64,000 nt of DNA from AR5 sp041499965 (GTDB taxonomy: Bacteria; Methylomirabilota; Methylomirabilia; Rokubacteriales; CSP1-6), in contig JBGQLG010000006.1 in the NCBI GenBank assembly GCA_041499965.1, forward strand, positions 11,868 through 75,867. The letters are read 5' to 3'. Shown here piece by piece: positions 54,653 to 63,133 of this stretch. Position 1 is the first letter of the stretch; the number at the start of each line of letters is the position of its first letter. The notes under the pieces were generated by a model. That model searched no databases. It had not been told where the DNA came from and worked only from the letters and a program-made list of their open reading frames with translations. The position numbers were made by a program, and so were the translations under genes.

Positions 54653-55210
54653 TCAGATCTCGATCTTGCACGTGACCTCGAAGGTCACGAGGCTGGGAGT
54701 CTTGTCGATCGCCTGCCGGGACACGACGATGTCGACGTCCTTGAACTTCCCGGACGACTTCAGGTTCGACATGAAGTCGGAGACCGCGGTCGTCGAGAAG
54801 GCCGTGCCGTTCAGCTTCAGCACCGTGTCCTTCTGTTCGAGGCCCGTGATCCACACGTCGCGGGGCACGGTGTCGATGAAGGTGTCGAGGAGGACGATCG
54901 ACCGACCCTGGCCCTTCGTCAGGTCCTCCAGGATCGTGATCCGTCGCTTGACCTCGGCCAGCTGCGTCTTGACGCCGGCCCCTTCGCCGAGCGTGGTGTT
55001 GAGCGAGGCCAGTTCGCGGCTGAGCCGGTCCACGTCGGCGGTGAGCGTGGCCTCCTCGGAGAGCAACCCGTACCAGTACAAGCCGAGGCCGGCGATGGCC
55101 GCGACGTATAGGATGCCGAAGAGGATGCCGAGGTTGAACGACGGGACCAACAGGCTCATCGACGGCATGCGCCGTCGAGCCTCCAGCGGAGCGAGGTTGA
55201 TCCGGATCAT
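54653..55210 (-). CDS. pilN: Type IV pilus inner-membrane protein PilN
   Basis: A 185-residue bitopic protein. The short cytoplasmic start MIRINLAPLEARRR contains the INLLP-like sequence that docks into PilM; a membrane segment (about residues 27-50) and coiled coil follow, then a small periplasmic domain. It overlaps pilM's stop by 4 bases. Partner of PilO. Confidence 0.93.
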   Translation of the reverse strand: MIRINLAPLEARRRMPSMSLLVPSFNLGILFGILYVAAIAGLGLYWYGLLSEEATLTADVDRLSRELASLNTTLGEGAGVKTQLAEVKRRITILEDLTKGQGRSIVLLDTFIDTVPRDVWITGLEQKDTVLKLNGTAFSTTAVSDFMSNLKSSGKFKDVDIVVSRQAIDKTPSLVTFEVTCKIEI

Positions 55211-56268
55211 TTGGCCTGTTCCTTGTCGCCGGGCCGGCGGAGCGCCAGACCGACCGCAACGGCCAGCGCCGGCGCCAGCGCGCCGACATCCGACGCGTAG
55301 TTGGGCGCTACCTGGATCCGCTCCAGGGGCCGGGCCAGCTCGACGGGAATCCCCCAGTTCGACGACAGGTACTCGTTCAGCCCGGGCAGTTGCGCACAGC
55401 CCCCGGCCAGGACGATCTTGCCGATCCGCTCGGACTCCGCCGTGGAGGCGAAGTAATCGAAGGTCCGCTGGACCTCCAGCGACAGGTCACGGGACACGGC
55501 CTCCAGCGGCGGCACCAGCGTTTCCCACTTGACGCCGACGTCCTTGCCCAGCTTGGCGGCCTCGGCCTGCTCGAAGGAGATGTTGAGCCGCTGCGCGATC
55601 GCCTGGGTGTAGTTGTTGCCGCCGAAGGGGATGTCACGGGCGAAGATGGTCGCCCCCGCCCGCAGCACGTTGGTCTTCATGATCGAGGCGCCGATGTCGA
55701 TGAGGGCGACGGCCTCGTCGACCTCGCCCGGGAAATTGACCTCGAACTGGTTGCCCAGCGCGAAGCCGTCGACGTCGACGATCGACGGACTGAAGCCCGC
55801 CTGCTCGACGACCATCATGTAGTCCGTGACTTTCGCCTTCTTGACGGCCACGAGGATGAGATCGAGCTGCCCCCCGTGCTTGGCGACGGTGTGGTGATCG
55901 ATGAACACCTCGTCGATCGCGAACGGGATGTGATGCTCGGCCTCGAGCCGGACGACGTCGTCGATCTCGGCCGCCGGCACCTCGGGAATCTGGATCTTCT
56001 TGATGATGAGCTCGCGTCCGCAGATCGAGATGGCGGCGTCGGTGCTCTTCACGCCCGCACGTCCCACGGCTTCCTTGATGGCGTCGGCCACCGTGCCGGG
56101 ATCGTTGATGGCGCCGTCGGTGATCGTCTCGTTCGGCAGTGAGACCATGCCGAAGCCGGTCAGCGTGCGCACACCGCCAGTTTCGCGAATCTGCACGACC
56201 TTCACCGAGCTGGAGCCGATGTCCAGGCCGAAGCTGTCGCTCTGCTTGCGGAAGATCTTGTTTAACAA
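55207..56268 (-). CDS. pilM: Type IV pilus ATPase-like protein PilM (TTG start)
   Basis: A 353-residue actin-like (FtsA-fold) cytoplasmic protein that binds PilN. GLDIGSSSVKVVQIRETGGV, EAEHHIPFAIDEVFIDHHTV, ALIDIGASIMKTNVLRAG, IPFGGNNYTQAIAQRLNISF and KIVLAGGCAQLPGLNEYLSS are characteristic. The TTG at 56268 fits both the family N-terminus and the predicted transcription start near 56285; an upstream in-frame start would precede the promoter. pilN overlaps by 4 bases. Confidence 0.94.
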   Translation of the reverse strand: MLNKIFRKQSDSFGLDIGSSSVKVVQIRETGGVRTLTGFGMVSLPNETITDGAINDPGTVADAIKEAVGRAGVKSTDAAISICGRELIIKKIQIPEVPAAEIDDVVRLEAEHHIPFAIDEVFIDHHTVAKHGGQLDLILVAVKKAKVTDYMMVVEQAGFSPSIVDVDGFALGNQFEVNFPGEVDEAVALIDIGASIMKTNVLRAGATIFARDIPFGGNNYTQAIAQRLNISFEQAEAAKLGKDVGVKWETLVPPLEAVSRDLSLEVQRTFDYFASTAESERIGKIVLAGGCAQLPGLNEYLSSNWGIPVELARPLERIQVAPNYASDVGALAPALAVAVGLALRRPGDKEQAK

Positions 56269-56417
56269 GTCATTATGCTCGCTGGGGTAGCAGTATAGGT
56301 TCCCGCGCCGTTTGGACAAACGTTTTCCCACACACAACGCTTGGCGGTCTCCGCCTCCTTTGCACGCAACCCGTCGCTCGAAACGCCGGCGCCGCGGTCG
56401 TGCCGCACCCGCGTCAT
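56262..56417 (-). CDS. Small ORF of unknown status downstream of pilV
   Basis: A 51-codon ORF whose ATG overlaps the pilV stop codon (ATGA) in the position normally taken by pilW. It begins MTRVRHDRG, which resembles the charged leader of pilW-type prepilins, but then lacks the hydrophobic helix and continues without family features. It overlaps the pilM promoter and the start of pilM. It may be a remnant of a lost pilW gene or simply non-coding; no evidence that it is translated. Confidence 0.3.
   Translation of the reverse strand: MTRVRHDRGAGVSSDGLRAKEAETAKRCVWENVCPNGAGTYTATPASIMTC
56292..56319 (-). promoter_or_regulatory. Candidate sigma-70 promoter of pilMNOPQ
   Basis: TTGTCC, 16-base spacer, TATACT. 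It lies about 24 bases before the TTG start of pilM, so transcription begins near 56285. The -10 matches five of six positions and the -35 four of six. Confidence 0.6.
56309..56322. promoter_or_regulatory. Palindromic operator-like site over the pilM -35
   Basis: CGTTTG-TC-CAAACG (minus-strand reading) is a perfect inverted repeat with six-base arms that covers the -35 element. A repressor site is suggested by position alone; no cognate regulator is identified. Confidence 0.35.
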
Positions 56418-56926
56418 CGCTGCGCCACCAGCCACTCGAGACGCACGGTCGTCGGCTGCGGCGACAGGCCTGCGCTCGTGAGCGGCGTGTACGCGACGGT
56501 CACCGCGACGCGTCGCAGGCCCGTTGTCGTCACGCCGGCGCATGGCGTGATCGCGCAACTGCTGATGCGGACGCTGCGTCGGTAGAGCGGATGGCTCGCG
56601 ACCCCGCGCGTCTCGTCGGGGAACACGCTCGCGGTGGCGCCGCGACAGGTGGCGCCCGTCGGCACGGGCGCCGCCTCGCCGGGGGAGATGCCGAGGCAAT
56701 CGACGGCTGGGCTCTCGGTCCAGGCGGCGGCCCGCACACGTTCGATCATCTGCTCGGCCAGGAACGTCGCCGTGGACAGCTGATGGCCCTGCTGGATGCC
56801 CGAGGCCGAGACTGGCACGACGACGGCGAGGCCGGCGAGGGCGACGCCCGTGATCGCGAGCGCGACGAGGATCTCGGGAAGGGTGATCCCGCCCTCGTCC
56901 CGCAGCCGCTCGCGACGCCGCGTCAC
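56414..56926 (-). CDS. pilV: PilV/GspI-like minor pseudopilin
   Basis: A 170-residue minor pilin. The prepilin leader ends in a glycine before ITLPEILVALAITGVALAGL, with Glu5 of the mature protein present. The C-terminal region has four to six cysteines (CLGI, CRG, SSCAITPCAG), suggesting disulfides. The GTG start overlaps the fimT stop by 4 bases; earlier codons in the frame lack homology. Assembled at the pilus tip in known systems. Confidence 0.82.
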   Translation of the reverse strand: MTRRRERLRDEGGITLPEILVALAITGVALAGLAVVVPVSASGIQQGHQLSTATFLAEQMIERVRAAAWTESPAVDCLGISPGEAAPVPTGATCRGATASVFPDETRGVASHPLYRRSVRISSCAITPCAGVTTTGLRRVAVTVAYTPLTSAGLSPQPTTVRLEWLVAQR

Positions 56927-57417
56927 TGGATGCGTAGCCGGCCAGTGGTGGCCATGACCACGGCGAGCGTTGGCCCACCAGCGCGGCTCGTCACCGTCAA
57001 CGTCCCGTTGGCGGCGCACGGGGATGGTGTGGCCGCCCCGGCGCCGAGGTAATTGAAGCAGAGATTGTTGCTCCCACTGACGCGAAGCTGATTCGCGAGC
57101 CGGATGAGCCCGTTCGCGTCCGTTCCGACACCCGTCCATGCCGCGGCATGGCAGCCGCCCACGTGATAGCTCGCCCGCGTGCCGTCATTGCTCACGCAGA
57201 CGGTGGTGTTCATGCGAATGGCGAGCTGACGTGCGCCGTTGAGGACACTCGCGACTTCCTCGGCCCCGGCGCGCAGAGCCGCCGTTCTCAGATAGGTCCA
57301 GAGCGCCGGGACGTTGATCGCCGTGAGCACGCCGAGGACCGCGACAACGATCATCAGCTCGGTCATCGTGAAGCCTGCCGGCGCCCCTACGATGCGACGA
57401 ACCCGCTCAGGTACCAT
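56923..57417 (-). CDS. fimT: FimT/GspH-like minor pseudopilin
   Basis: A 164-residue minor pilin. Type III prepilin leader (GAPAGFTMTELMIVVAVLGV): cleavage after Gly, with Glu5 of the mature protein. FimT/GspH marks include ALRAGAEEVASVLNGARQLA and IRMNTTVCVSNDG. The start lies inside the 3' end of pilD (31-base overlap) but has AAAGGGTGG upstream. Minor pilins of this group prime pilus assembly; FimT is also linked to DNA binding in transformation. Confidence 0.85.
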   Translation of the reverse strand: MVPERVRRIVGAPAGFTMTELMIVVAVLGVLTAINVPALWTYLRTAALRAGAEEVASVLNGARQLAIRMNTTVCVSNDGTRASYHVGGCHAAAWTGVGTDANGLIRLANQLRVSGSNNLCFNYLGAGAATPSPCAANGTLTVTSRAGGPTLAVVMATTGRLRIQ

Positions 57418-58136
57418 CGCACCACCCTTTCGCCCCAGAACAGGCCAGCCGCGCCACCGACTGCAAGGAAGGGACCAAATGGGATCGGGTCCTTACGGCC
57501 CCGCAAACCCGTCGCCATCAAGACCACCGCGAGAGCGCCGCCGATGAGCACGGCGACAAATATCGATAGCAGCACGACTTTCCACCCCAAGAACGCTCCC
57601 AGCATGGCGCCCAGCTTCATGTCGCCAGCGCCCATTCCGCCCCTACTGGCCAGGATGATGACAAGAAACACGCCTCCGCCGATCACGATGCCAACGAGCG
57701 ACTCGCGCCAGGATACGCGGCCTGTGGCCAGATTGGCAAGGACCCCTGCCAAAATGCCCGGAAGCGAGATGACGTCCGGGATGATTTGACGCTCCAGGTC
57801 TATCGCGGTCAGGGCAATAAGCACTGCCATTAGGGCAGCGGCGACCGCACCGTCGAGAGTTGGTCCGAAGGCGACGCCAGCGGCGGCGAACAAGGTCGCG
57901 GTGACGGCCTCCACGATCGGATAGCGCCACGGAATCGGCGTGCGGCAACTGCGGCATCGGGCGCGCAGAGCGAGGAAGGACAGGATCGGGATGTTGTCGT
58001 ACCAGGCGATCGCGGAGCCGCAGCCAGGGCAGGCCGAGCCCGGTTGCCACAGGCTTCGGTGCTCCGGGACTCGGGCGATGACGACGTTGAGGAAACTGCC
58101 GATCAGCAGCCCGGCGACGACGAACGTGGCGAGCAT
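57387..58136 (-). CDS. pilD: Prepilin peptidase / N-methyltransferase
   Basis: A 249-residue inner-membrane enzyme that cleaves and N-methylates prepilins. The N-terminal zinc domain has CPGCGSAIAWYDNIPILSF and CRSCRTPIPWRYP; the two catalytic aspartates are in ALTAIDLERQIIPD and in the GxGD motif GMGAGDMKLGAMLGA. About seven to eight membrane segments. It lies 83 bases after pilA with a hairpin between them. Confidence 0.96.
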   Translation of the reverse strand: MLATFVVAGLLIGSFLNVVIARVPEHRSLWQPGSACPGCGSAIAWYDNIPILSFLALRARCRSCRTPIPWRYPIVEAVTATLFAAAGVAFGPTLDGAVAAALMAVLIALTAIDLERQIIPDVISLPGILAGVLANLATGRVSWRESLVGIVIGGGVFLVIILASRGGMGAGDMKLGAMLGAFLGWKVVLLSIFVAVLIGGALAVVLMATGLRGRKDPIPFGPFLAVGGAAGLFWGERVVRWYLSGFVAS

Positions 58137-58164
58137 TCTCGAAGGAGGTCCTCAGACGAAACGC

Positions 58165-58196
58165 GATCCCGGCGGCCGATGTCGGCCGTCGGGATC
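58165..58196 (-). terminator. Hairpin between pilA and pilD
   Basis: Fifteen-base arms with a single mismatch (GATCCCGGCGGCCGA / TCGGCCGTCGGGATC), 24 bases after the pilA stop, without a U-run. It fits the need for far more pilin than peptidase; role inferred from position. Confidence 0.6.
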
Positions 58197-58219
58197 CATG
58201 GGTTCAGATCGACCGAGCG

Positions 58220-58699
58220 TTACGGGCAGGTGGCACCGCCGTTCGAATCCGCGGCCGTGCTGTCGCCGCTGCCGCAGATCGTGAACGTGCCGACCGCCGT
58301 GCTGGTGTACTTGTACGTGGTGCCCGAGCCGGTCCAGCCGGCCGGCAGCGTGGGCTGGCTGTTCAGGAACGGACCGCCGACTTGGTTCTGGCCGTTGGTC
58401 TGCTGCGTGAGCAGCACCGCCGGCAGCGCGCCGGTCTGGGCCGCGGTGGACATTGGGCAGGTCGAGGCGGCGGACGTCTGGTCCGGCAGCCCACCGCAAT
58501 GCGCCGAGTAGATGCTCACGGCCGAGGCCACGGCCCGCGTGTCGGCCTGCGCCTTGGCGATGCGCGCCCGCGCCTGCACGTTGGCGTACAGCGGCACGGC
58601 GATCGCGGCCAGGATGCCGATGATGGCGACGACGATGAGGAGCTCGATCAGCGTGAAGCCTCGCTGACCGCCCAGTCGCTTCCGCATGAGTCGAAGCAT
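58220..58699 (-). CDS. pilA: Type IV major pilin
   Basis: A 159-residue pilin precursor. The 14-residue leader ends in QRG, then FTLIELLIVVAIIGILAAIA with Glu5; the hydrophobic helix is followed by AVPLYANVQARARIAKAQAD. The globular part has four cysteines (AHCGG, STCPM, TICGS, ATCP), likely two disulfides. The ATG has a GGGAGGG site. A sigma-54 promoter lies 56 bases upstream, and a hairpin follows the stop codon. Confidence 0.96.
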   Translation of the reverse strand: MLRLMRKRLGGQRGFTLIELLIVVAIIGILAAIAVPLYANVQARARIAKAQADTRAVASAVSIYSAHCGGLPDQTSAASTCPMSTAAQTGALPAVLLTQQTNGQNQVGGPFLNSQPTLPAGWTGSGTTYKYTSTAVGTFTICGSGDSTAADSNGGATCP

Positions 58700-58754
58700 G
58701 AGACCCTCCCGAGATTTTGGTGTCGATGTCGGTTGTATCTGGGGCGCTGGGAAC

Positions 58755-58770
58755 TGCATCTCGGGTGCCA
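58755..58770 (-). promoter_or_regulatory. Sigma-54 promoter of pilA
   Basis: Minus-strand TGGCACC-CGAG-ATGCA; consensus TGGCACG-N4-TTGCA. GG and GC are at the strict 10-base spacing. Start point would be near 58744, giving a 45-base leader with a good ribosome-binding site. The adjacent genes encode PilR, a sigma-54 activator, and its kinase PilS. Confidence 0.75.
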
Positions 58771-58874
58771 TATCCCGGGCGGGATCGGCCGTAGCGATTT
58801 CGGGGCATTGCAGAGTGCCGCGGACCATCGTCCGGGACAGGACGCGCGGCGCCTTGACGACACCTGGCACTGGC

Positions 58875-58899
58875 CTGACGGAAATTGTCAGAGTCTGAC
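58875..58899 (-). promoter_or_regulatory. Clustered palindromes upstream of pilA
   Basis: CTGAC-N7-GTCAG and GTCAGA-C-TCTGAC overlap each other just after the pilR stop codon, about 105-145 bases upstream of the pilA sigma-54 promoter. That is a normal distance for a PilR enhancer site. A weak terminator for pilR is the alternative. Confidence 0.35.
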
Positions 58900-60287
58900 T
58901 ACTTGGGCTGCTCGGCCCGCCGCTGGTGGAATTTCTGAAGCTTGTATCGGAACTGACGGAAGCTGACCCGCAGGAGTTCGGCGGCGCGGGTCTGGACACC
59001 GCCGACGCGTTCCAGCGCCAGTTGCATGTAGCGATGCTCGATGCGATCGAGTGCGGCCTCAAGATCGATCCCTTCAGCCGGCAGCTCGAGGGCGACATCG
59101 TGGCGACTGCGCCGCTCCCGGAGGCTGGCCGGCAGCGCGTCCGCCTCCAGCAACTCACTTGACCCCAGCACGATGGCGCGCTCGATGACGTTCTCCAACT
59201 CGCGGATGTTCCCGGGCCAGTGATACTGCTCGAGCACGGCCAGAGCCTCCGGTGCCACGCCCCGCACGGGCCGGCCGATCTCGAGCGAGAGCTTCTTGAT
59301 GAAGTGGGCAACCAGCAGCGGGATGTCCTCGCGGCGGTCGCGGAGCGGCGGCAGATGGATGGGAATGACGTTGAGGCGGTAGAAGAGGTCTTCGCGCAGG
59401 AGACCGTCGGCGACCGCCCGGCCGAGGTCGCGGTTGGAGGCGGCGATGAGACGGACGTCGATCTTGACGTCGCGAGTGTCGCCCACGCGCCGGATCTGTC
59501 GCTCCTGGATTGCCCGCAACAGCTTCACCTGTACGGTGTGGGGGATCTCGGTGATCTCGTCGAGGAACAGGGTGCCGCCGTCCGCCGCGGCGAACAGGCC
59601 CTCCGTGTTGGCCACCGCGCCGGTGAAGGCCCCCTTGAGGTGACCGAACAGCTCGGACTCCATCAGCGCCTCGGGCACGGCGCCGCAGTTCACCGACATG
59701 AACGGTCCGCCCCGTCGGCTCGATTCCCAGTGAAGCGCCTGGGCCACGAGCTCCTTGCCCGTCCCGCTCTCCCCGGTGATCATCACGGTGGAGCCGCTGT
59801 CGGCTGTCTTGCGGATCGTCTCGAACACATCGAGGATCGAGCGGCTGCGCCCGACGAAGTTCTCGAAGCCCCGCTCGCGGCGCAGTTGCCGCTTGAGCGC
59901 GAGATTCTCCTCCTGCAGCCGGCGCCGCTCCAGGGCGTTGGCGACCGTGACCTTCAGCTCGTCCAGCTTGAACGGCTTGGTGACGTAGTCGTACGCGCCC
60001 AGTTTCATGGCCTCGACGGCGGTCTCGGTGGAGGCGTAGGCGGTGACGACCAGCACGACGGTGCGCGGCGAGAGCTCCTTGGCTGCCTTGAGGACGGTGA
60101 GACCGTCGACCTTGCGCATGCGGAGGTCGGTCACGACGAGATCGAAGCTCTCGATCTTGAGCTTCTCGATGGCGGTCTCGCCGCCGTCGGCGACCGACAC
60201 CTCGTAGCCGGCTTGTCGGAGCATGATGGCGAGCAAGTCGCGCATGCTCTGCTCGTCGTCGACGACGAGCACGCGGATGTCAGACAT
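58899..60287 (-). CDS. pilR: Sigma-54 response regulator PilR
   Basis: A 462-residue activator. Receiver domain with phosphoacceptor Asp54 (VVTDLRM), AAA+ domain with GESGTGKE, the canonical sigma-54 loop GAFTGA and GTLFLDEITEI, and a C-terminal Fis-type helix-turn-helix (GVQTRAAELLRVSFRQFRYK). Overlaps the pilS stop by 8 bases, so kinase and regulator are coupled. It lies directly upstream of pilA, its presumed target. Confidence 0.95.
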   Translation of the reverse strand: MSDIRVLVVDDEQSMRDLLAIMLRQAGYEVSVADGGETAIEKLKIESFDLVVTDLRMRKVDGLTVLKAAKELSPRTVVLVVTAYASTETAVEAMKLGAYDYVTKPFKLDELKVTVANALERRRLQEENLALKRQLRRERGFENFVGRSRSILDVFETIRKTADSGSTVMITGESGTGKELVAQALHWESSRRGGPFMSVNCGAVPEALMESELFGHLKGAFTGAVANTEGLFAAADGGTLFLDEITEIPHTVQVKLLRAIQERQIRRVGDTRDVKIDVRLIAASNRDLGRAVADGLLREDLFYRLNVIPIHLPPLRDRREDIPLLVAHFIKKLSLEIGRPVRGVAPEALAVLEQYHWPGNIRELENVIERAIVLGSSELLEADALPASLRERRSRHDVALELPAEGIDLEAALDRIEHRYMQLALERVGGVQTRAAELLRVSFRQFRYKLQKFHQRRAEQPK

Positions 60288-61893
60288 CGGCAGCCGGCAG
60301 GGTGATGGTGAAGGTGCTTCCGACGCCTGGACGGCTGTGGACGTCGATCTCGCCGCCGTGCTCCTGCACGATGCGGTGCACCAGCGCCAGGCCGAGCCCG
60401 CTGCCGTCCGACTTGGTGGAGAAGAACGGCTCGAAGATGTGACCGAGGTCGGCGGCGGCGATGCCCTCGCCGGTGTCGTGCACGCGCAGCACGAGGCGGC
60501 GGCCCGTCGTCGACATCGCCACCCGGAGCTCGCCGCCCTCCGGCATCGCTTGCACGGCGTTGACGCACAAGTTCCAGACCGCCTGCCGGAACTGCTGCCG
60601 ATCGACGGTCCAGGTGAGGGCGGGCGGGAACTCTCGAACGGCCTTCAGGGTCCCGGGGGCGGCCTGGTGCTCGAGGAGGAGCAGCACCTCGTCGATGGCC
60701 TCCGCCACGTTGACCGGCGTGCGGCTCAGCGGCGCCGGCCGCGCGTACTCGAGGAACTCGCGGATGATGCCGTTGAGGCGACCGGTCTCCTTGAGGACGA
60801 TCTGGGCGAGCCGGTCGCGCGTCTCCTCGTTGGCGCCGGCGGCCATCACCTCGACGGCGCCGGACAGCGCCGCGAGCGGGTTGCGGATCTCGTGCGCGAT
60901 GTTGGCCGCCATCCGACCCAGCGTGGCCAGGCGATCGGCCGCCCGCATCCGGGCCTCCATGGCGCGAATCGCCGACAGGTCCTCGCACGCGGCGATGAGA
61001 CCGATCCCGCGTCCGTCGCCGGCCCGCAACGCCGAGAACGTCATGCGCACGGGGATCTCCTCGCCGTCGCCTCGCCGCAGCGTCATCTCCCGCCAGGACG
61101 AGCCCCGGCCCGAGGATTCGATCTCGGACTCGACGACGGCCAGGGGCACGCTGCCGCCGAGGGCGGCCCACGGCCTGCCCATGGCCGCCGCCGCGGCGAC
61201 GCCCGTGATCTGCTCGGCCGCGCGGTTGAGGGCCGTCACGCGGTGCTCGCGGTCGAGCGCGATGAGGCCGGTACCGACCGAATCGAAGATGAGGTTGGTG
61301 AACGCCTCGAGGTCGCTGAGATCGGCTTGCTTTGTCTTCAGCTCTTCCTGCGTCGACCGGAACCGTTCGGCGAGTCCGCCGGCCACGATCGCCACCACCA
61401 GGAAGGTGCCGGCATTCATGAAGATGGTGACGATCTCGAGGGCGGCACTCTCGGCGGGGGCCTCGAAGAACACCGTCATCGGGAAGACCGTCCGTCCGAA
61501 CACGAGCCCGGCGTAGAGGGCGCTGCTGGCGGCGGCGATCGTGAGCCCGCCCGTCCGCGACAGGAGCAGGCAGGCCGCGGTGACCGACAGGACGTAGAGG
61601 AACGCGAAGATCGAGCGGCTGCCGCCGGTGGCGGCCACCACCGCCGTCACCAGCGCCGTATCGAGCAGGCACACCAGCCACGCTACGCGGTGCGCCGAGG
61701 CCCGCGGCGCGAAGGCGATGAGGGCGCCGGAACTGGTGGCGACGACCAGCAGCGCCAGGGCGAGCATCCCCCGGTTGGTGCCGGGGAGAAGCTCCTCGGG
61801 CAGCGTCGGGCCCACCGCCAACAGCAGCGCCGCGACCCCGAGCCGTGCGAGCCCGAAGCCGCGGAGCAAGCTGTTGGAGTCGGCCAGCTTCAT
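60280..61893 (-). CDS. pilS: Sensor histidine kinase PilS
   Basis: A 537-residue membrane kinase. About six N-terminal membrane segments (residues 15-170), a PAS domain (about 200-310; DSVGTGLIALDREHRVTAL), the phosphoacceptor histidine in NIAHEIRNPLAALSGAVEVM and an ATPase domain (NLCVNAVQAMPEGG; DTGEGIAAADL; GSGLGLALVHRIV). In known systems it senses pilin level in the membrane. ATG at 61893 lies 19 bases after pilC. Confidence 0.94.
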   Translation of the reverse strand: MKLADSNSLLRGFGLARLGVAALLLAVGPTLPEELLPGTNRGMLALALLVVATSSGALIAFAPRASAHRVAWLVCLLDTALVTAVVAATGGSRSIFAFLYVLSVTAACLLLSRTGGLTIAAASSALYAGLVFGRTVFPMTVFFEAPAESAALEIVTIFMNAGTFLVVAIVAGGLAERFRSTQEELKTKQADLSDLEAFTNLIFDSVGTGLIALDREHRVTALNRAAEQITGVAAAAAMGRPWAALGGSVPLAVVESEIESSGRGSSWREMTLRRGDGEEIPVRMTFSALRAGDGRGIGLIAACEDLSAIRAMEARMRAADRLATLGRMAANIAHEIRNPLAALSGAVEVMAAGANEETRDRLAQIVLKETGRLNGIIREFLEYARPAPLSRTPVNVAEAIDEVLLLLEHQAAPGTLKAVREFPPALTWTVDRQQFRQAVWNLCVNAVQAMPEGGELRVAMSTTGRRLVLRVHDTGEGIAAADLGHIFEPFFSTKSDGSGLGLALVHRIVQEHGGEIDVHSRPGVGSTFTITLPAADV

Positions 61894-61912
61894 TTGGCCG
61901 CGCTCATCGTCA

Positions 61913-63124
61913 CTATTTGATGAGCGTGACCATCTTGAAGATCGGCAGATACATCGCGATGACGATGCCGCCGACGGCGACACCGAGGAAAACGATCATC
62001 ATCGGCTCCAGCAACGACGTCAGTGCCGCCACCGCCGCATCGACCTCGTCGTCGTAGAAGTCGGCGATCTTGTTCAGCATGGCGTCGAGCGCGCCGGTGT
62101 TCTCGCCGACCGAGATCATGTGCACGACCATGGCCGGGAACACCGGCGTCGCCTTGAGCGGCTCGGCCAGCGTGCCGCCGGCGGTGACGTGCTGGCGGGC
62201 CTGCATGACCGACTTCTCGACGACGCGGTTGCCGGCGGCGCGGGCCGTGATGAGCAGGCCTTCCAGGATGGGCACGCCCGACGAGATCAGCGTGCCGAGC
62301 GTGCGGGTGAAGCGCGCCACCGCGATCTTGCGGATGAGCATGCCGATGACCGGCACCTTGAGCAGGAAGGTGTCGATCGCCATGCTGCCCTGATCGGTGT
62401 TGTACCAGCGCTTGATCGCGTAGATGCCGCCTCCGACCGCGGCCAGCACCAGGATGATGTACTTGCGCGTCATGTCCGACATCCAGATGACGATCTTCGT
62501 CGGCAACGGCAGGTCGGCGCCCATGTTCTTGAACATGTTCGCGAACGTCGGCAAGACGAACACCATCATGAAGATGATGACGAGGCACGCCACGCTGATG
62601 ATCGTGATGGGGTAGACCATCGCGCTCTTGACCTGCCCCTTCAGCTTGGCCGCCTTCTCGATGTACGTCGACAGGCGCTGCAGGCAGACGTCGAGCACAC
62701 CGCCGGACTCGCCCACGGCCAGCATGTTGACGAAGAGGTTGTCGAAGGTCTTCGGGTACTTCCCGTAGGACTCGGCCAGCGTGGCGCCGCCCTGCACGTC
62801 GTTGGCGATGCGCGCGGTGACGTCGCGCAGCACCTTCGACTCGCTCTGCTCGGACAGGATCTGCAGGCACTGCGCGATGGGCAGGCCGGCATCGACCATG
62901 GTGGAGAACTGGCGCGTGTAGATGGCCATCTCCTTGGCCTTGACGGAGCCGCCGAGCTTGGCGGCGCCCGCCGCGGCGGCCGCCTTCGCCTTGCGCTCCT
63001 CCACGGCGGTCGCCACCACACCCTTGGCGCGCAGCGCGGCCACCGCCGCCGGCCGGCTGTCCGCCTCGATCTCGCCGTTGACGGCTGCGGCTCCCGAACG
63101 TCCCCTGTACGCGAAGACCGCCAT
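61913..63124 (-). CDS. pilC: Type IV pilus inner-membrane platform protein PilC
   Basis: A 403-residue protein with two T2SF repeats and three to four membrane segments. FAYRGRSGAAAVNGEIEADS at the start, TRQFSTMVDAGLPIAQCLQI and TRTLGTLISSGVPILEGLLI in the repeats, GESGGVLDVCLQRLSTYIEK and SVGENTGALDAMLNKIADFY are diagnostic. ATG lies 9 bases after pilB. Confidence 0.96.
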   Translation of the reverse strand: MAVFAYRGRSGAAAVNGEIEADSRPAAVAALRAKGVVATAVEERKAKAAAAAGAAKLGGSVKAKEMAIYTRQFSTMVDAGLPIAQCLQILSEQSESKVLRDVTARIANDVQGGATLAESYGKYPKTFDNLFVNMLAVGESGGVLDVCLQRLSTYIEKAAKLKGQVKSAMVYPITIISVACLVIIFMMVFVLPTFANMFKNMGADLPLPTKIVIWMSDMTRKYIILVLAAVGGGIYAIKRWYNTDQGSMAIDTFLLKVPVIGMLIRKIAVARFTRTLGTLISSGVPILEGLLITARAAGNRVVEKSVMQARQHVTAGGTLAEPLKATPVFPAMVVHMISVGENTGALDAMLNKIADFYDDEVDAAVAALTSLLEPMMIVFLGVAVGGIVIAMYLPIFKMVTLIK

Positions 63125-63133
63125 AGCCCCCTC

